A DNA stretch of 64,000 nt from Pyxicephalus adspersus. Its lineage: Eukaryota; Chordata; Amphibia; Anura; Pyxicephalidae. Shown in pieces: positions 43,941-55,325 of the stretch. The stretch lies in the NCBI RefSeq assembly GCF_032062135.1, contig NC_092860.1, forward strand, positions 62,119,922 to 62,183,921, given 5' to 3'. The position numbers were made by a program, and so were the translations under genes. Below the pieces are notes generated by a model, which was not told the DNA's origin, made no database searches, and saw nothing but the letters and a program-made list of their open reading frames with translations. Each line of letters begins with the position of its first letter. Within the stretch, counting starts at the first letter, position 1.

Positions 43941-44475
43941 CTAGTGAGCTGTATAGGAAATATAACTTCCCACATGCTTTCTCGAACAACTGTCAGTTGT
44001 CAGGTGCACCTTGCCAGAAACTGCAGGGCCATGGACACATGCACGTGTTCATGCAAAGCAGGAACACATTTTTCTGCAAAATACGGTCGCTTAGGCATAA
44101 CGTACTGTGGGTTCGCACAGAGGAATGCGTACGGGAACGCATAGGAATCCACCAGCCAGTAAGGGAGGAGCTCTAACGCAATCAGCTGTGCAATTGCCGC
44201 ATTGATTAGCTTTGTTTTGGGGTCATTTGGGCCATATTTCCTCCTGCGCTCCAGCATCTGGGGGATGGAAGGTTGGATGCTGCTAATGCTAACTACAGAA
44301 AGATTGGACGATGGGGGGATGGCAATGATGTGGGGGATGGCAATGAAGCCTGGTCTTGACTGCTAGCAATGCAGTCAAGACCAGGCATCAATGCAGACAA
44401 ACAGCAGCAGATCTGCGTTGGAGCTCCTGCATACCGCTGGTGGAGCCTGAAAATGGTAATGCTCGGCTACATGCC
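43941..44475 (-). pseudogene. hAT transposase 1, region after the BED finger
   Basis: Frame 44257-44000 reads KLINAAIAQLIALELLPYWL followed by DSYAF and PYFAEKCVPALHEHVHVSMA, the conserved stretch between the BED finger and catalytic core of this hAT group. A direct repeat of agaccaggc-type text occurs near 44350-44390. Part of the same broken gene as its neighbours. Confidence 0.75.
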
Positions 44476-44895
44476 TCACTCAAATTGCTGGCAGCAGCAC
44501 GAGTAACTTTGGTGGCAGAAGGAGGAAAGGCAGTGGAGGAAGATCGAGCAGTTTGAGCTTACTTCTTGGGCGGAGGTGGTCGCACAGAGCTCTGTGCTTT
44601 GACCAGGTGTTCCCACCAGGTTGCTGGCGCCAGGGTGGTGGCTTTTTAAATGAGTGCTCATGCAACTTGTTCCAAGTTCGTTTGGGTTTTTGTCTCGTTT
44701 CAAGTGTTGAGCACACAGTTTGCAGATGAACATAGAGTTGTCATCACTATGGACATTAAAAAATGCCCACCCCAGACCAACATCTAACTGGGCCGAAAGG
44801 TGCTCTGGAGCTGGTGCTTGTGGTGGCGGTCCGTGGTTGTTGAGGCATAGCTGTGGTGACAGCTTCCGACGATTTACGTCTATGACTTGCCTCAC
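44476..44895 (-). pseudogene. hAT transposase 1, BED zinc finger
   Basis: Frame 44895-44476 has LGWAFFNVHSDDNSMFICKL then CAQHLKRDKN and STHLKSHHP. The WAFF start, C-x2-C pair and H-x4-H pair are the BED-type zinc finger that binds element DNA. All four metal ligands are visible. Frameshifted relative to the acidic N-terminus. Confidence 0.8.
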
Positions 44896-45614
44896 TGGTC
44901 ATTGAAGAATGCAGAGTGTGGGCAGCTTTTACCCTCTTCCTCCCTCTCCCCCTTTGGGGGTGCTCTGAAACCTCCTCCTCCTCTTTTTAATTCCTCCTCC
45001 TCTTCTTCCTGCCTATGATGATCACCTTGTTCGTCCCATGTCAGATCAAGGACATCATCATCATCATCAGAAGAGACAGTTTCCCTATATGTGCCGAAAG
45101 GAAGCAGCGGCCTTTTGGAGCCAGTTTGAATTGGCTCATCTGGCTCAGAGTGTTCTGGTGAAAAGTAAGTGGGGGGAAAGCCTGTGAACTGACTCTCTTC
45201 GTCAGATGACTGAAACAACTGAGCATCTTGAAGGAATGCTTGTAGCTCCGCCTCTCCGAACTCTCGGTGGGACTCCTCTACATACTGCTGTACACGTGAC
45301 TTTCCAGCCGCTGATGAAGAACTAGGAGGAACGGGTGTATCATGGACTGTTTGGGACACCTGTAAGGCCTGTGTCTGGGACTGTGATGTAGAGGGGGTAC
45401 AATCACTTGACCCAGGCTGGGTCATGTACTCCACTACGTCTTGTTCATGGTGTGGCAATAATGGACGCCCACCACCAACAGCAGCGCTTCTTTTTCTTGG
45501 GTCTGCAGCTAAAAACAAACTCATACTGCTTTGCTTGCCACCCCTGCCAAAGCTGCCCTTTCCTCTTCGGCCAGACATTGTAGAAATTTTTTTGTGTGGC
45601 TTGACACCCTGCAA
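44892..45614 (-). pseudogene. hAT transposase 1, acidic N-terminal region
   Basis: A 240-codon open frame; the likely start is the Met at 45578 (MSGRRGKGSFGRGGKQSS). Gly/Arg-rich start, then Ser/Gln-rich text, then acidic SDEESQFTGF, SSDDDDDVLDLTWDEQ and EEEEEE runs. Long acidic N-termini precede the BED finger in some frog hAT transposases. Ends out of frame with the BED segment at 44895. Confidence 0.55.
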
Positions 45615-45930
45615 AATATTTTGTAGCTAATATGCTATATGTATATGTAAATTTATACAGTAAGTGGATTTCTTTATTGGGGGGGAGGGGAGGATGACAC
45701 CAAAAATGCAAGTGCGCTGTGTGTTTTGTATGCAGCACTTTCCTTCAGTGGTGACGCTTGTAATATGCGGCACAGTATACAAAATATTTACTGCAGTATA
45801 CACTGCGTCTGTGTGTCTGTCTCTCAGTACGAGAGTACGAGTGTCTGTCTCTCAGTACAAGTGTGATACTGTGCACGCAGTCAGCGAGGGGACCCTGCCT
45901 CTGGCTGCGTTTATGTAACACACTGACTGA

Positions 45931-45981
<51 letters not shown>

Positions 45982-46370
45982 GCTAGCTAACAGTGAAACA
46001 CTCTACCTATCTGAGTACAGTAGATTTCAGGACTGCACCAATACAGTACAATCCAACAATCTATCTGACTAATAGTGTGAGTGTGACACAGTCTAACAAA
46101 GTAAAGCACTTTTTTTCACTTTGACAAAGCAAGCCAAGCAGCACAGAAAGGTTGTGATGCTAGCAAATCTCTGTCAGGAGTGGTAAATGCAGGCACGCCC
46201 TAGCCTTATCGGCCATTCGGCTGCCTGCCACAACAAACATGGAGGGGAGCATCCCTGCTGTTATTGGAGGGCCCTAGGCATCATGGGGGAGGTCCCTAGG
46301 CATTGTGGGAGGGTTGAATTTGGGGCTTCGTATCCAGGAAAATTCGGGTCGAATTCGAAACAACGACACT
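45615..46370 (-). mobile_element. hAT element 1, 5' end region
   Basis: Upstream of the transposase on the minus strand. Contains duplicated gtgtctgtctctcagtac blocks (45813-45858) and the CTAT microsatellite. The outer end, gaattcgacccgaattttcc (46355-46336 read on the minus strand), lies close to 46370 and is taken as the 5' terminus. No clear matching end or target duplication was found on the other side, so boundaries are provisional. Confidence 0.45.
45930..45986. repeat. (CTAT)n microsatellite, about 13 units
   Basis: Uninterrupted ctat units followed by ctagctag. Lies in the 5' region of hAT element 1. Confidence 0.95.
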
Positions 46371-46389
46371 AGTCTTTATAGAGGCCTTA

Positions 46390-47260
46390 TTATTTCAAAT
46401 GGCATCTTTTCTGTCCAAGGTTACATACCAAACATACTAAAACAAAGAAAAAAGAAGAGTAGTAGCACCAATGTTATGATGCTCAGACAATCAGATTTGA
46501 GGTTAAATTACACTCCTGAAGGTAAAAGAAAATTTCATGAACAATTAGATAAGTGAGCACCTTATACGTCAGAAACAACACCTAGTGAGTCACTAGTTTC
46601 ACCAAACACAAACATGGACATGGCAAGCAATGACACAAAGTCAACAAATTCCCTTCACTATTTGAAAATTCAGGTGTGATTCCCCAAAGTAGTGCACAAA
46701 ATTCTCCCTAACACTAATTTAAACAGTTCTTCACTTCCTCCACAATCCCCATTTTTAAGGAATCCATCACAGAACACAATTCATCATCACAGAAATTAAG
46801 GAATAGATCAATATCTACAAAAACTGACATCAGAAAAGATTAATTGGGTGTTATGAATCAATCTTTAGTTAACAGAAGAAGAAGTCTTAAAACTTGGGCT
46901 GATTTTTTGCCCTGAGACAGTCATGAATCAGTTTGATATATTCAAAGATATTCACTTATTTGCATGTTGGTTATTTTATAAATTTATCTTTGATAAGAAC
47001 ACTAAAAGTGAACAAAAGACTTTCCCAACTACACATGATTTAGTCTCACGATTTGGCACCATCTCAATGGATGAGTTTTAGGCTTTGCCCGCAATCTCAT
47101 CCAACTTTTGGAGGACAATAAAACAACAGGAATCGAATCAAGAGCAGAGGGGTATTCTAAACCTGTTGAAGAAGCAAGTGCCACACAATCCAATGATTTT
47201 AGACTGAAATTCTATACATTTCTCTACCTCCAACAGATTCTTAACATTGACATTTTTTAA
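46390..47260 (+). pseudogene. Penelope-like element, N-terminal remnant
   Basis: Plus-strand pieces include a basic region with NILKQRKKKSSSTNVM (46425-46480). After several stops come FDIFKDIHLFACWLFYKF (about 46936-46990) and SNFWRTIKQQESNQEQRG (about 47095-47150). The FDxFxDxHxFxxxL pattern preceded by a GL-x-FCP-like stretch (46898-46915) is like the start of Penelope-like RTs. The RT core is absent; ERV sequence of opposite orientation begins near 47300. Confidence 0.4.
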
Positions 47261-47299
47261 AAAAATGGTCAGTGATGAAATTAAAAAATTGGAACCCAG

Positions 47300-48160
47300 T
47301 CAATATTTTAGCATCATCCCGGCTCTGAATCGGCGGTGCCTTTTCACTCTTGAAGCGTGTATCCAGGTGGGTCCTCCACTGGTCAGCACGGTTGTTCTAG
47401 TGATGGCTTGCACGGTGACCGGGGGTCCAAAGGGCGGATCCAACATTACATCTCTGGGCTTGAATGGGTGCATCGGTGGATCTGTAGGGAGAGGAAAAGA
47501 AAGAGAGATATCTCCGTAGTTGCTGTTCAATTTTCAATAGGTTTAGCTACATATTGGTCTTGGATTTTGTTGGAGATCCCAGAGTAATAAAATTAAAGGG
47601 TCTTTAGCCCAGGGGGTGGGAAAAGGTATTCCCATTAAAATTTCAAAAGATGACAGCTTATTAACCGGGTTGGGTGTCATTCTTATTTCAGCTAGTATGG
47701 CTGGTAGTTATTGGTCCCATTTATGGAATGTCCCTCCAGTTGCTTTCCTAAGTTTGTCTTTCAATGTCCTATTTGTCCTTTCTACTACTCCAGCACTCTG
47801 GGGGTGATATGAGATGTGAAACTTCCATTCTATGTTCATCATTTTTTAAATCTCCTGTGTGACTTTAGAAGTGAATGGAGTGCCATCGTCTGAGCTTATT
47901 CTCGCTGGGCATCCAAATCTGGTGATGATCTCCTTGCATAGTATTTTAGCTACTGTCCTTGCATTTTCTTTCCTGATTACAAAAGCTTCAACCCATCTGC
48001 TGAATCTATCTGTAATCACTAACATTATCTGACATCCATTGGAAGCCTTTGGCATGTGTGTAAAATCAATTTCTAACTCCTGTAATGGACCCTGTGGAGG
48101 TAACAAATGTTCATGTTGTCCTGTTTTCTTCCCTTGCACATTATTTCCGGCACGTTAAAC
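47300..48160 (-). pseudogene. Endogenous retrovirus B: integrase fragment
   Basis: Minus strand. Frame 48139-47846 holds the integrase core: DFTHMPKASNGCQIMLVITD (first Asp region), then ISSDDGTPFTSKV (second Asp). The next block (about 47845-47730, other frame) has the YHPQS and VERTNRTL text with the catalytic Glu. Frame 47530-47300 is the C-terminal GPY/F-type domain (VTVQAITRTTVLTSGGPTWI). About half identical by eye to the integrase of the ERV at 49725-55610, so a related but separate lineage. RT, gag, env and LTRs are missing. The frame is broken at least three times. Confidence 0.8.
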
Positions 48161-48179
48161 AATGGGAAAATATGGTTTG

Positions 48180-48963
48180 CGTGTGTTCCTTTAAATTTTG
48201 GGGCACAAAAGCGCTTGTTTATTTCTTGTGTTGTGGTTTTCCCACTGCTGCCACCCTGCTGACTACCAGCCATGCTACCACCTTGCTGGCTCAGCCGCTG
48301 CCTCACGGGCAAGCTGCCACCCTCTTCTCCTGATGATGATGAAGCCCCTTCTTCACCCGGCTCCCAAGTGCAATTGGCTTCATCATCATCGAGTAGTGTA
48401 TGCACGTCACTGATGTCCACCTCAATGGTCTCTGGGTCAGGAGCCTGACCGCTCGCAACACCACCTCCCACGCCACTCTCCTCATCACTTTTTGCCCGCC
48501 TAGCGGAGAAAGCGGCGGATGTCTCCTCCAGATCTTGGCTGGGCAGTAGCTGCTGACTGTCCTCTACTAGCTCGTCCTCACTGTATAGTGGAGCTGAGCC
48601 CACAGCATACAATACTTCTGTGGCTGAGGGAACAGCAAAGGACAGAGGCAAGTTGAGGACAGATGAGGGCACAGGGTCTGCTCCCAGGCCATGCCAACTA
48701 AGGGTTGTGTCTGACGAACCCACGGACTGTTGGCTGGGGGTGTCTGATGTCACTTGGGATGAAGTGGATGACAGAGTTAACCAATCAAGAATAGCTGTGT
48801 TGCTGGTCAAGACACGACCGCTAGATGACACCGGGAGCTCAGGCCTCTTGCTGCGACTCCTGCTGACACGCCCCCTTACTCTGCTGCGACCTCTGCCTGT
48901 GCCAGAAACATTTGGGCCTCTGCCACTCCTCTGTGCATGGCCTGCCACTTCTCTGTCTGACAT
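48180..48963 (-). pseudogene. Transposase-like acidic N-terminal frame (hAT-like element 3) fused to ERV B
   Basis: A 296-codon open frame starts at 48963 (MSDREVAGHAQRSGRGPNVS). The first 240 residues are Gly/Arg/Ser-rich then acidic (SEDELVEDSQQLL, LDDDEANCTWEPGEEG), like the N-terminus of hAT transposase 1. The last 55 codons run into ERV B sequence in a non-coding frame (from about 48240), so the open frame crosses an insertion boundary and is not one protein. No BED finger follows; the rest of the transposase is missing. Class assignment is inferred from composition and position next to tandem arrays. Confidence 0.45.
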
Positions 48964-49009
48964 ACTTTTACTTAAACTAAATGCATTTAAAGCAAATTAA
49001 AACACACCT

Positions 49010-49262
49010 AAAAGCGACAAATATATTTTTATTTTTGTACAGAAATAGGCCACTAAACGCTTTTGGCACAAATAACTGCAACAGTGAACTGTGTATATAT
49101 TTTTCTTTTTGTACTCAAATACATCACTAAATGCTTTCACCACATATAACTGCAGAAGTGAATTGAGAATATATTTGTATTTTTGTACTGAAATACGTCA
49201 CTAAACACTTTTACCACAAATAACTGCAACAGTGAAGTGCGTGTATATTTTTCTGGATATAT
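49010..49262. repeat. 74-bp tandem array, 3 units
   Basis: tttgtac starts units at 49034, 49108 and 49182, spaced exactly 74 bases, each followed by aaatacgtcactaaa- and ataactgcaacagtgaa-like text. Lies upstream (5' side) of the minus-strand frame 48963-48180. Comparable in position and length to the arrays near hAT 1 and hAT 2, but different in sequence. Confidence 0.85.
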
Positions 49263-49724
49263 AAATTGATGGAATGACAGAGCTGTATAATGGCTATTTG
49301 GATCTCCAAATAATCTTTCCCTGCACTTGTAAATCACTTTTCTAGCACTGTCCCTGGCTCCTTTTGACGTCTCTCCCTGCACTAGGATGCTGTGAAATGA
49401 TTCCTCCCTATCCTTTCCCTGCACTTGTAAATTGCCATCTAGCACTGTCCCTAGCACCTTCTGACATCTCTCCCTGCACGATTATTTGCCATGATCGCAC
49501 CGTTGAGCTTAACAGATCCTCCTTAATCGCGCAGCTGAAATCTAATCGCCTTAATTGGAAGATTCGCGCCCCCTATTGCTCATTATTATGAAGGCAGGAA
49601 TCCAGCTGGCAGTGAGGAGACGCGTGTACGAGCACACTCGAGTCCGGACCGCGGTAAACCGCGATCGCTGGCCGCGCGTACTTTCGCGCTTCCAGCGAGC
49701 GCGGATTTTATTGATGAATCAGGG
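49263..49724 (-). mobile_element. hAT-like element 3, 5' flank with a 98-bp duplication
   Basis: Text ctttccctgcacttgtaaat with ctagcactgtccct and tctctccctgcac occurs twice (from about 49314 and 49413). From 49480 the sequence is CG-rich with many CpG (tcgagtccggaccgcggtaa, 49640-49659), unlike the AT-rich intron, and typical of a 5' promoter region of a DNA transposon. It ends against ERV gag at 49725. Confidence 0.45.
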
Positions 49725-50400
49725 GCAATGTGGGGAGAACTTAAGCGTGAAATGGAGAGGTGTTTTCAGACTAGGTCCTCGTTGCCTACCACTGTAGCCT
49801 GTAAACAAAAATCAGGAGAGTCTGTTATAGACTTCTGGAAGAGGTTTAATGAAGTTTGGACTCTGGAAGCAGGAATGAGTGTTCAGGATAATATGCATTC
49901 TATGCTCATTCAGACTTTCCTTACCAATCTAAAGCCACATCTCCAGCTTACTGTTAAGCAAATGATCTCCGAGTGGCCTAGTCTTAATAAAGATCAAATC
50001 CAAAACAAGTTAATGGAGAAAGATGCGGCTGGTTGTTTTGAAGTGGTAACACCTAAAGAAGCCCATTACCAAACTCAGGATAGGAATTGCACCTCGAATC
50101 AGCCCAATAGGGGTGGTTTATCAGGACAGGGAAGAGGTAGAGGAAGGGGTAGAGGGCCATACTCTGAGAGAGGGAGGACTAATAGAAATCGTCCTGCAGG
50201 TTGATTTAATTGTGGTAAGACTGACCATTGGACCAGTCGATGCCCTTTCCCACTCAGGCAACATGCCCCAAATGATACTCAGGCTCAAGGCACCGAACCA
50301 TATCCACAAGCTCAGATTCGAGATCTTCCTCTACCACTGCCACAGCCCCAGAATAATACCCCTCATTTTCCCGTAGCCTGGGGGCAGCAGACATCACAAT
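49725..50400 (+). pseudogene. Endogenous retrovirus A: gag, C-terminal part
   Basis: Frame 49728-50204 resembles the capsid C-terminus of gamma/epsilon-like retroviral Gag (MWGELKREMERCFQ, GESVIDFWKRFNEVW), followed by an Arg/Gly-rich nucleocapsid box (GRGRGRGRG). The frame stops at TGA 50202-50204. The next codons read FNCGKTDHWTSRC, a CCHC zinc knuckle whose first Cys codon position is that TGA. Matrix and the start of capsid are missing, so the element is 5'-truncated and has no 5' LTR. Structural protein for particle assembly in an intact virus. Confidence 0.8.
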
Positions 50401-50429
50401 GAAGATGCCCGGGGGACAGTATCCTGGCA

Positions 50430-51230
50430 TTCACTCTCATCACAAACCACTATAGGGAATCACCACTGATTGTGTTAAATATAGAGGGACATCCTCTCCC
50501 TTTTCTTGTAGATTCTGGTGCTACTAGTAGTACTTTATGTGAGGATTATTATAGTGCCCCAAGAGAGAATGCTGAGCCCTCTGTGGGAATTATTGGGATA
50601 CTTACAAGATCTTATAAAACTCCTCCTCTCTCGATCCAACATCCATACAATCACCAGTTAATGTTCACACACTGTTTCAGGATCATTCCAAATTGTCCTG
50701 TGAATTTATTAGGGAGAGATTTGTTTGTTCTATTGAGGTTGCAGTTGGGGATTAGTAAGACGGGACACCTACATGTCACATCCTCAGTCATGCCCATCCA
50801 TGTACCAAACGGTAACTGTTTTTTATATTTGGAATGCCAACCACAGGATCCGCTACTTGATCAGGTTCCTCCTGAGGTTTGGGCAAATACTGACCAAGAT
50901 GTTGGCCTAATCTTTTGTACACCATATAAGGCAATGCTTAAGCCCAGCACTGCACCTGTCTACATTGAACAATACACACTTTCCCCAGAAAAAGAAAAGG
51001 GAATTGAACCTATGTTGATGGAATTCCTAGGGACAGGGGTTAATGAGGAAATTATCTCCCCCTATAATACACCTATCAACCCAGTGAGAAAGACTGACAA
51101 TTCCTTTAGGTTTGTCCAGGATCTTAGAGCAGTAAATGCTCAGATCATACCCATAGTCCCTGTGGTTCCAGACTTGCCATCTCTGTTATCAGCTATTCCT
51201 GCCCATTGCAGAGTTTTTCTCTGTTATTGA
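50430..51230 (+). pseudogene. Endogenous retrovirus A: protease and start of RT
   Basis: Frame 50472-51230. LPFLVDSGATSSTL (about residues 8-21) is the aspartic protease active site with intact D-S-G. After the flap region, the RT begins near GVNEEIISPYNTPINPVRK and SFRFVQDLRAVNAQ, with the conserved palm blocks. The frame ends at 51230 through a frameshift before the first RT catalytic Asp. Protease would cleave Gag and Pol; this copy is broken. Confidence 0.85.
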
Positions 51231-52431
51231 TTTAAAGGATGCATTTTTTTCTGTCCCAGTTGACAAGGAGACACAGCCACTCTTTACCTTCACATTTAAA
51301 CATCGCCAGTATACTTGGTGTAGAATGCCTCTGGGTTATGTAGACTCTCCGGTAGTCTACTCCATTGTCCTCCAAGCTACACTGCGCCCTTGGACTGCCC
51401 CTCATGGTTCTGTCCTTTTACAATATGTGAACGATCTCCTCATATGTAGTTCTACTCGGGAGGCCTGCCAGGCAGACTGTGTTAGCTTATTACTGTGGTT
51501 ATGTGAATGTGGACACAAGGTGTCAAAATTACAATGGTGTACAGAAAGTGTTGATTATTTGGGTTTTGGTATCAGGAAAGGTGAGAGGAAAATCAGCCAT
51601 GCCAGAATTACTGCCGTACTGGGTCTGACCCGCCCACAAACCAAGAAAGACATGTTAACCTTTCTTGGCATGATTGGTTACTGCCGCCAATGGATAGCTG
51701 ATTGTTCCTACTATGATAATATTTTGAGACAAGCCACTAAGACTGATATGCCTGATTTCAATAAATGGTCTGATGAAATGTTACAAGCTTTTAGTCATTT
51801 GAAATGTGCAATGGATTCAAGTCCTGGTCTGGGCCTACCCGACTATGGCGTGATGTTTCACTTATTTGCCAGGGACAATTGTAAAACCATGGCAGGAGTC
51901 CTGGCGCAAGAACATGGAGGCAAATTTCGCCCTGTTGTCTTTTTTTCAAAAGTGGTTCCGGTACAGGTTCAGGGCATGCCTGCGTGTTTCAGGAGTTTGG
52001 CAGCCTGTGCTATGGTCGCTGAGATGGCCACGCCTATCACCCTAGGTCATCCTACCACTCTGCATACCTCACACAATGTTCAGGCCCTATTGAAAAACAT
52101 ACATACACAACGTATATCAGCACAAAGGCAGAGTGGATATGAAGTTTTGTTGCTATCTAATCCTCAACTTCATATTAAACACTCAGCACCCACATTCGGT
52201 CCAATGACTATACTAAATGCCCTACTTGGATATAAGGGAGAGCAGGATGATTTGCCTCCTCCCCACAAATGTACTGAACTCATACATGAACACACCTCAC
52301 CTAGACCTGACTTACAGTCTAACCCATTGAAGGAGCACCTGATATTTTTTTGGATGGATCCTGTTCCCGCCCCAATGACAACACTTATCATGCAGGATAT
52401 ACTGTGGTTCAACTCCCTGATGTTATTCTAG
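51231..52431 (+). pseudogene. Endogenous retrovirus A: RT palm, thumb and connection
   Basis: Frame 51325-52431 is open for 368 codons. MPLGYVDSPVVYS, then LLQYVNDLLICSS: the catalytic YVDD block reads YVND because the codon at 51430-51432 is AAC, so one metal-binding Asp is replaced by Asn. Then VDYLGFGIRKGERKIS and KKDMLTFLGMIGYCRQWIAD (thumb), and FHLFARDNCKTMAGVLAQEH. The first catalytic Asp lies in the short frameshifted stretch before 51325. Reverse transcription activity is not expected. Confidence 0.85.
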
Positions 52432-52838
52432 AATCGAATCCTATACCTTTTCAGTCAGCCCAAGCAGCTGAACTGTTTGCCCTCACTAGAGCTTGTTGTC
52501 TTTTTGAGGGAAGAGATGTAAATATATACACTGATTCCAAATATGCCTTTTGGGTTGTACATGATCATGGGGTAATCTGGCAGAGAAGAGGCTTCATAGC
52601 TGCAGATGGGAAGCAAATCTCACATTCCACCCTAGTACATGATCTCCTAGCCGCCATCCAATTACCATGCAAAGTTGCTATTGTCCATTGTAAAGCACAT
52701 ACTGGCCTCCAAACGGACATAGCTAAAGGGAATGCCCCAGCTGACAAGGCAGCAAAAGAGGCTGCTATTAGACAGGCAGCAACAGTTCAAATGCCCTCCC
52801 TAGTTCCAGAAATTAACTTACCAACAATTTATTGCTAA
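52350..52838 (+). pseudogene. Endogenous retrovirus A: RNase H
   Basis: Frame 52350-52838, overlapping the end of the previous frame by frameshift. DGSCSRPND (first Asp), QAAELFALTRAC (Glu) and IYTDSKYAFWVV (second Asp) carry the catalytic residues, followed by the ADKAAKEAA block. RNase H removes the RNA strand of the hybrid. The domain is intact in itself but out of frame with RT. Confidence 0.85.
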
Positions 52839-54106
52839 GCCTCCAGGATTTGGCTACAAGTAGTGACAAGTTAGAATGGCAGTCGGTAGGTGCAGTACAA
52901 GACCCTGATATGGGTCTTATCTCCAAAGAGGGGAAACCATGTATTCCAGTTGCAAGCGCCCCATTTTTAATTGCACAATATCATGGCCTTGGCCATAGGG
53001 GGCAACCACTGACCTCATTAGGAGAGATTTTTTTATACCAAGCCTTAGATCAAAGGTACAGTCCTATGTTTCACAATGTATTATATGTCTCAGAAACAAC
53101 CCAAATAACTCAAAGAAGGCCCAACATCAGCATCTGAATTACCCGACTTCGCCAGTGACACTTACAAATTGATTTTACCCATATCCAAAAGACAGGAAGA
53201 AGAAGGAGTATGCCATTGTAATTGTGGATATGTTCTCCAGATGGCCGGAGGTTTTTCCTACTACCAATGAAACCACACAAATTGTGGTAAAGATTTTGTT
53301 ACAAGAGATCATCCCCAGATGGGGATGTCCTGTACAAATTAACTCAGACAATGGCCCAGCTTTTGCGTCCAGGGTATGTAAGGAGCTTTCCAAAGCCCTT
53401 AGGATTGACTGGAAGTTCCACCTCCCTTACCACCCTCAAAGTTCTGGGGTAGTAGAAAGGATGAATAGAACAATTAAAGAAAAAATAAGGAAAATTACTG
53501 GAGGCACGTTCACTAATTGGCAAAAATGTTTTGCCTGTAGCCCTAGATGAAATTAGGATGCAGCCTAACAAGAATACTGGTTACTCACCATTTGAGGTCC
53601 TAATGGGAAGACCCTTCCCCACCCCTTGGTGTCCAAAGCCCCCCGTGATAGAAAAAGGGGATCTGGAAGTAGTACAGGCAGAATATGTGGGAAAACTTGT
53701 AGAAACTTTAGATCAAGTTGAAAAAGATGTTGCTCGTGCCTCTCCTTTCTCTTCACAGGAACCTATGCATCCTTTCCGACCAGGAGACGTGGTGATAGTC
53801 CAGCGCCTGGCAAAAGGACGAAAACAGACTGAGTTCCTGTTTGGACCACCCACCCGAGTGGTAGCAGTCACCAGAACAGCGATTCTCACAGAAGAGGCTC
53901 CAATCTGGATTCAAGCTAGTAGAGTGAAAAGGGTCCCTGAGGCTTCTTCTCCGGCGTCGAACAAAGACAAAGAAGGTGAAGCAGGTGTGAAATCCCTGAA
54001 CAAAGAGGGGAGCTCAGAAGAAGTCTCCCTGAAAAGTGCCTTGCCACAGGCTGAAGATGATGACCCCAGAATATTCTGGGAGATTTGTTTGTCCGTTGAT
54101 AAATAA
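52832..54106 (+). pseudogene. Endogenous retrovirus A: integrase
   Basis: Three frames. 52832-53137 has the N-terminal zinc region (QYHGLGHRG), then breaks. 53224-53550 holds the core with MDMFSRWPEVFPTT, INSDNGPAFAS and VVERMNRTIKEKI (D, D, E all visible). 53531-54106 carries the C-terminal GPY/F-like block (FGPPTRVVAVTRTAILTEEA) and a Ser/Glu-rich tail. Integrase inserts viral DNA; the N-terminal break and frameshift at about 53540 inactivate it. Confidence 0.85.
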
Positions 54107-54735
54107 TAATCTTTGTGTTTTCTTGCCAATCTGGCTTATTACTACTTGTATTTATCATCCAGAGGAGATGAGTTTCTTATGCACCGAATAATCAGTCATT
54201 ATCTAAAAGAGCTCAGGAGCAAGATCCCTTTTCTCCCGGCCCCTTTTATTCTGAACAGAATAGTATAGTCAGGATGGCAAATGCCCTAAATGTTAGCTCA
54301 TTGTGCCTTAAAGACTTACAGAGCCAACAGGACCTTATAAAAACATGTGTTATTGCTGTGCCTACACCCGATGAATCCCTCCTTGAAGTCTGGTCGACGG
54401 CTAGAAAAACACAATCTCCTATTCCCTTGTATGACTTCTGTGGGGAATGTCAGAAATTAGGAAATAGCAGGGATAATTTTAGAATAATTACTATTAATGT
54501 GACTGCAGCAGAAACCTGTTTTACTTTTTTCCCAGGATATGACCTTATATTGTGATAATAGAGACATAAAAAGAGGATTACCTAAGAATAGTGTATATGA
54601 TTATATTGACGACACCTGTAAAAAGAATAGTAGGATTGTTAGCTCCCTGAATAATTCCATGAGTTGTAATAAGACCATTGTGACTCCCAAGTTTATATAT
54701 ATATATAATGCTCCCTAAGGGATGGTTTTTGTCAT
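54107..54735 (+). pseudogene. Endogenous retrovirus A: env surface-subunit remnant
   Basis: Frame 54274-54555 (93 codons) begins in a region with MANALNVSSLCLKDLQSQ and contains possible N-glycosylation sites (NVS, NVT). A stop at 54554 and further stops to 54720 (including an (AT)n run near 54694) follow. It is far shorter than a normal surface subunit and no furin-type cleavage motif is visible, so most is deleted or unrecognisable. Confidence 0.5.
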
Positions 54736-55299
54736 GTGGTAACAGCACTTACAATTATATTCCTGCCAATGTTATTGGGAGTGCCTGGACTGGCTATATA
54801 TAATACTCGTACTAAAAATTTTTTTGCATGTGACTTGGCTAAGTCTCTGAATCATACTTCTACCGCCTTATCAAACATCCTTTTAGATCTACAAGGAGTA
54901 AGAGGAGCAGTGCTAAAAACTAGATTTGCTGTGGATTATTTGTTACCTAAACATAATGTAGGGTGTCAGGATTTTAAAGGAATGTGTTGCTTTAATTTAT
55001 CTGACTATTCCAGATCAATCCAGTCCCATATTCAAGCGTTACATGAAATTGCCAATAATATCAAGAAGGATGTTGGTTCATCCTCCTGGTGGGATTGGTT
55101 ATTGCGCTGGGTGCCAGATTTGAGGTGGTTAAGAACATTATTTATCAGTGTTATAATTACAATTGCTTCCTTGATTATCCTATGTTGCTGTATCCAATGT
55201 ATCCCTTCCCTCATACAGATATTCTGCGCAATGTGTCCAAAACCCACAGATCCTGGACAAAAATATGCTACTTACCTCTCTATGATAGAAAGAAGATAA
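54736..55299 (+). pseudogene. Endogenous retrovirus A: env transmembrane subunit, frame open
   Basis: A 187-codon open frame. A hydrophobic start resembles a fusion-peptide region; a heptad-rich helix LNHTSTALSNILLDLQGVRG follows; then CQDFKGMCC, a CX6CC motif typical of gamma-type envelope proteins that link covalently to the surface subunit. A second helix, a Trp-rich membrane-proximal stretch (WWDWLLRWVPDLRW), and a membrane anchor (FISVIITIASLIILCCC) precede a short tail to the stop at 55299. Alone it lacks a signal peptide and surface subunit, so it is treated as a fragment. Confidence 0.8.
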
Positions 55300-55325
55300 G
55301 TCATATTCATGACTTAAGAGGGGAT

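Noticed and set aside
48073..48963. Possible novel host gene (296 codons)
   Set aside because: The frame crosses from transposase-like sequence into out-of-frame retroviral integrase, so it is a chance fusion.
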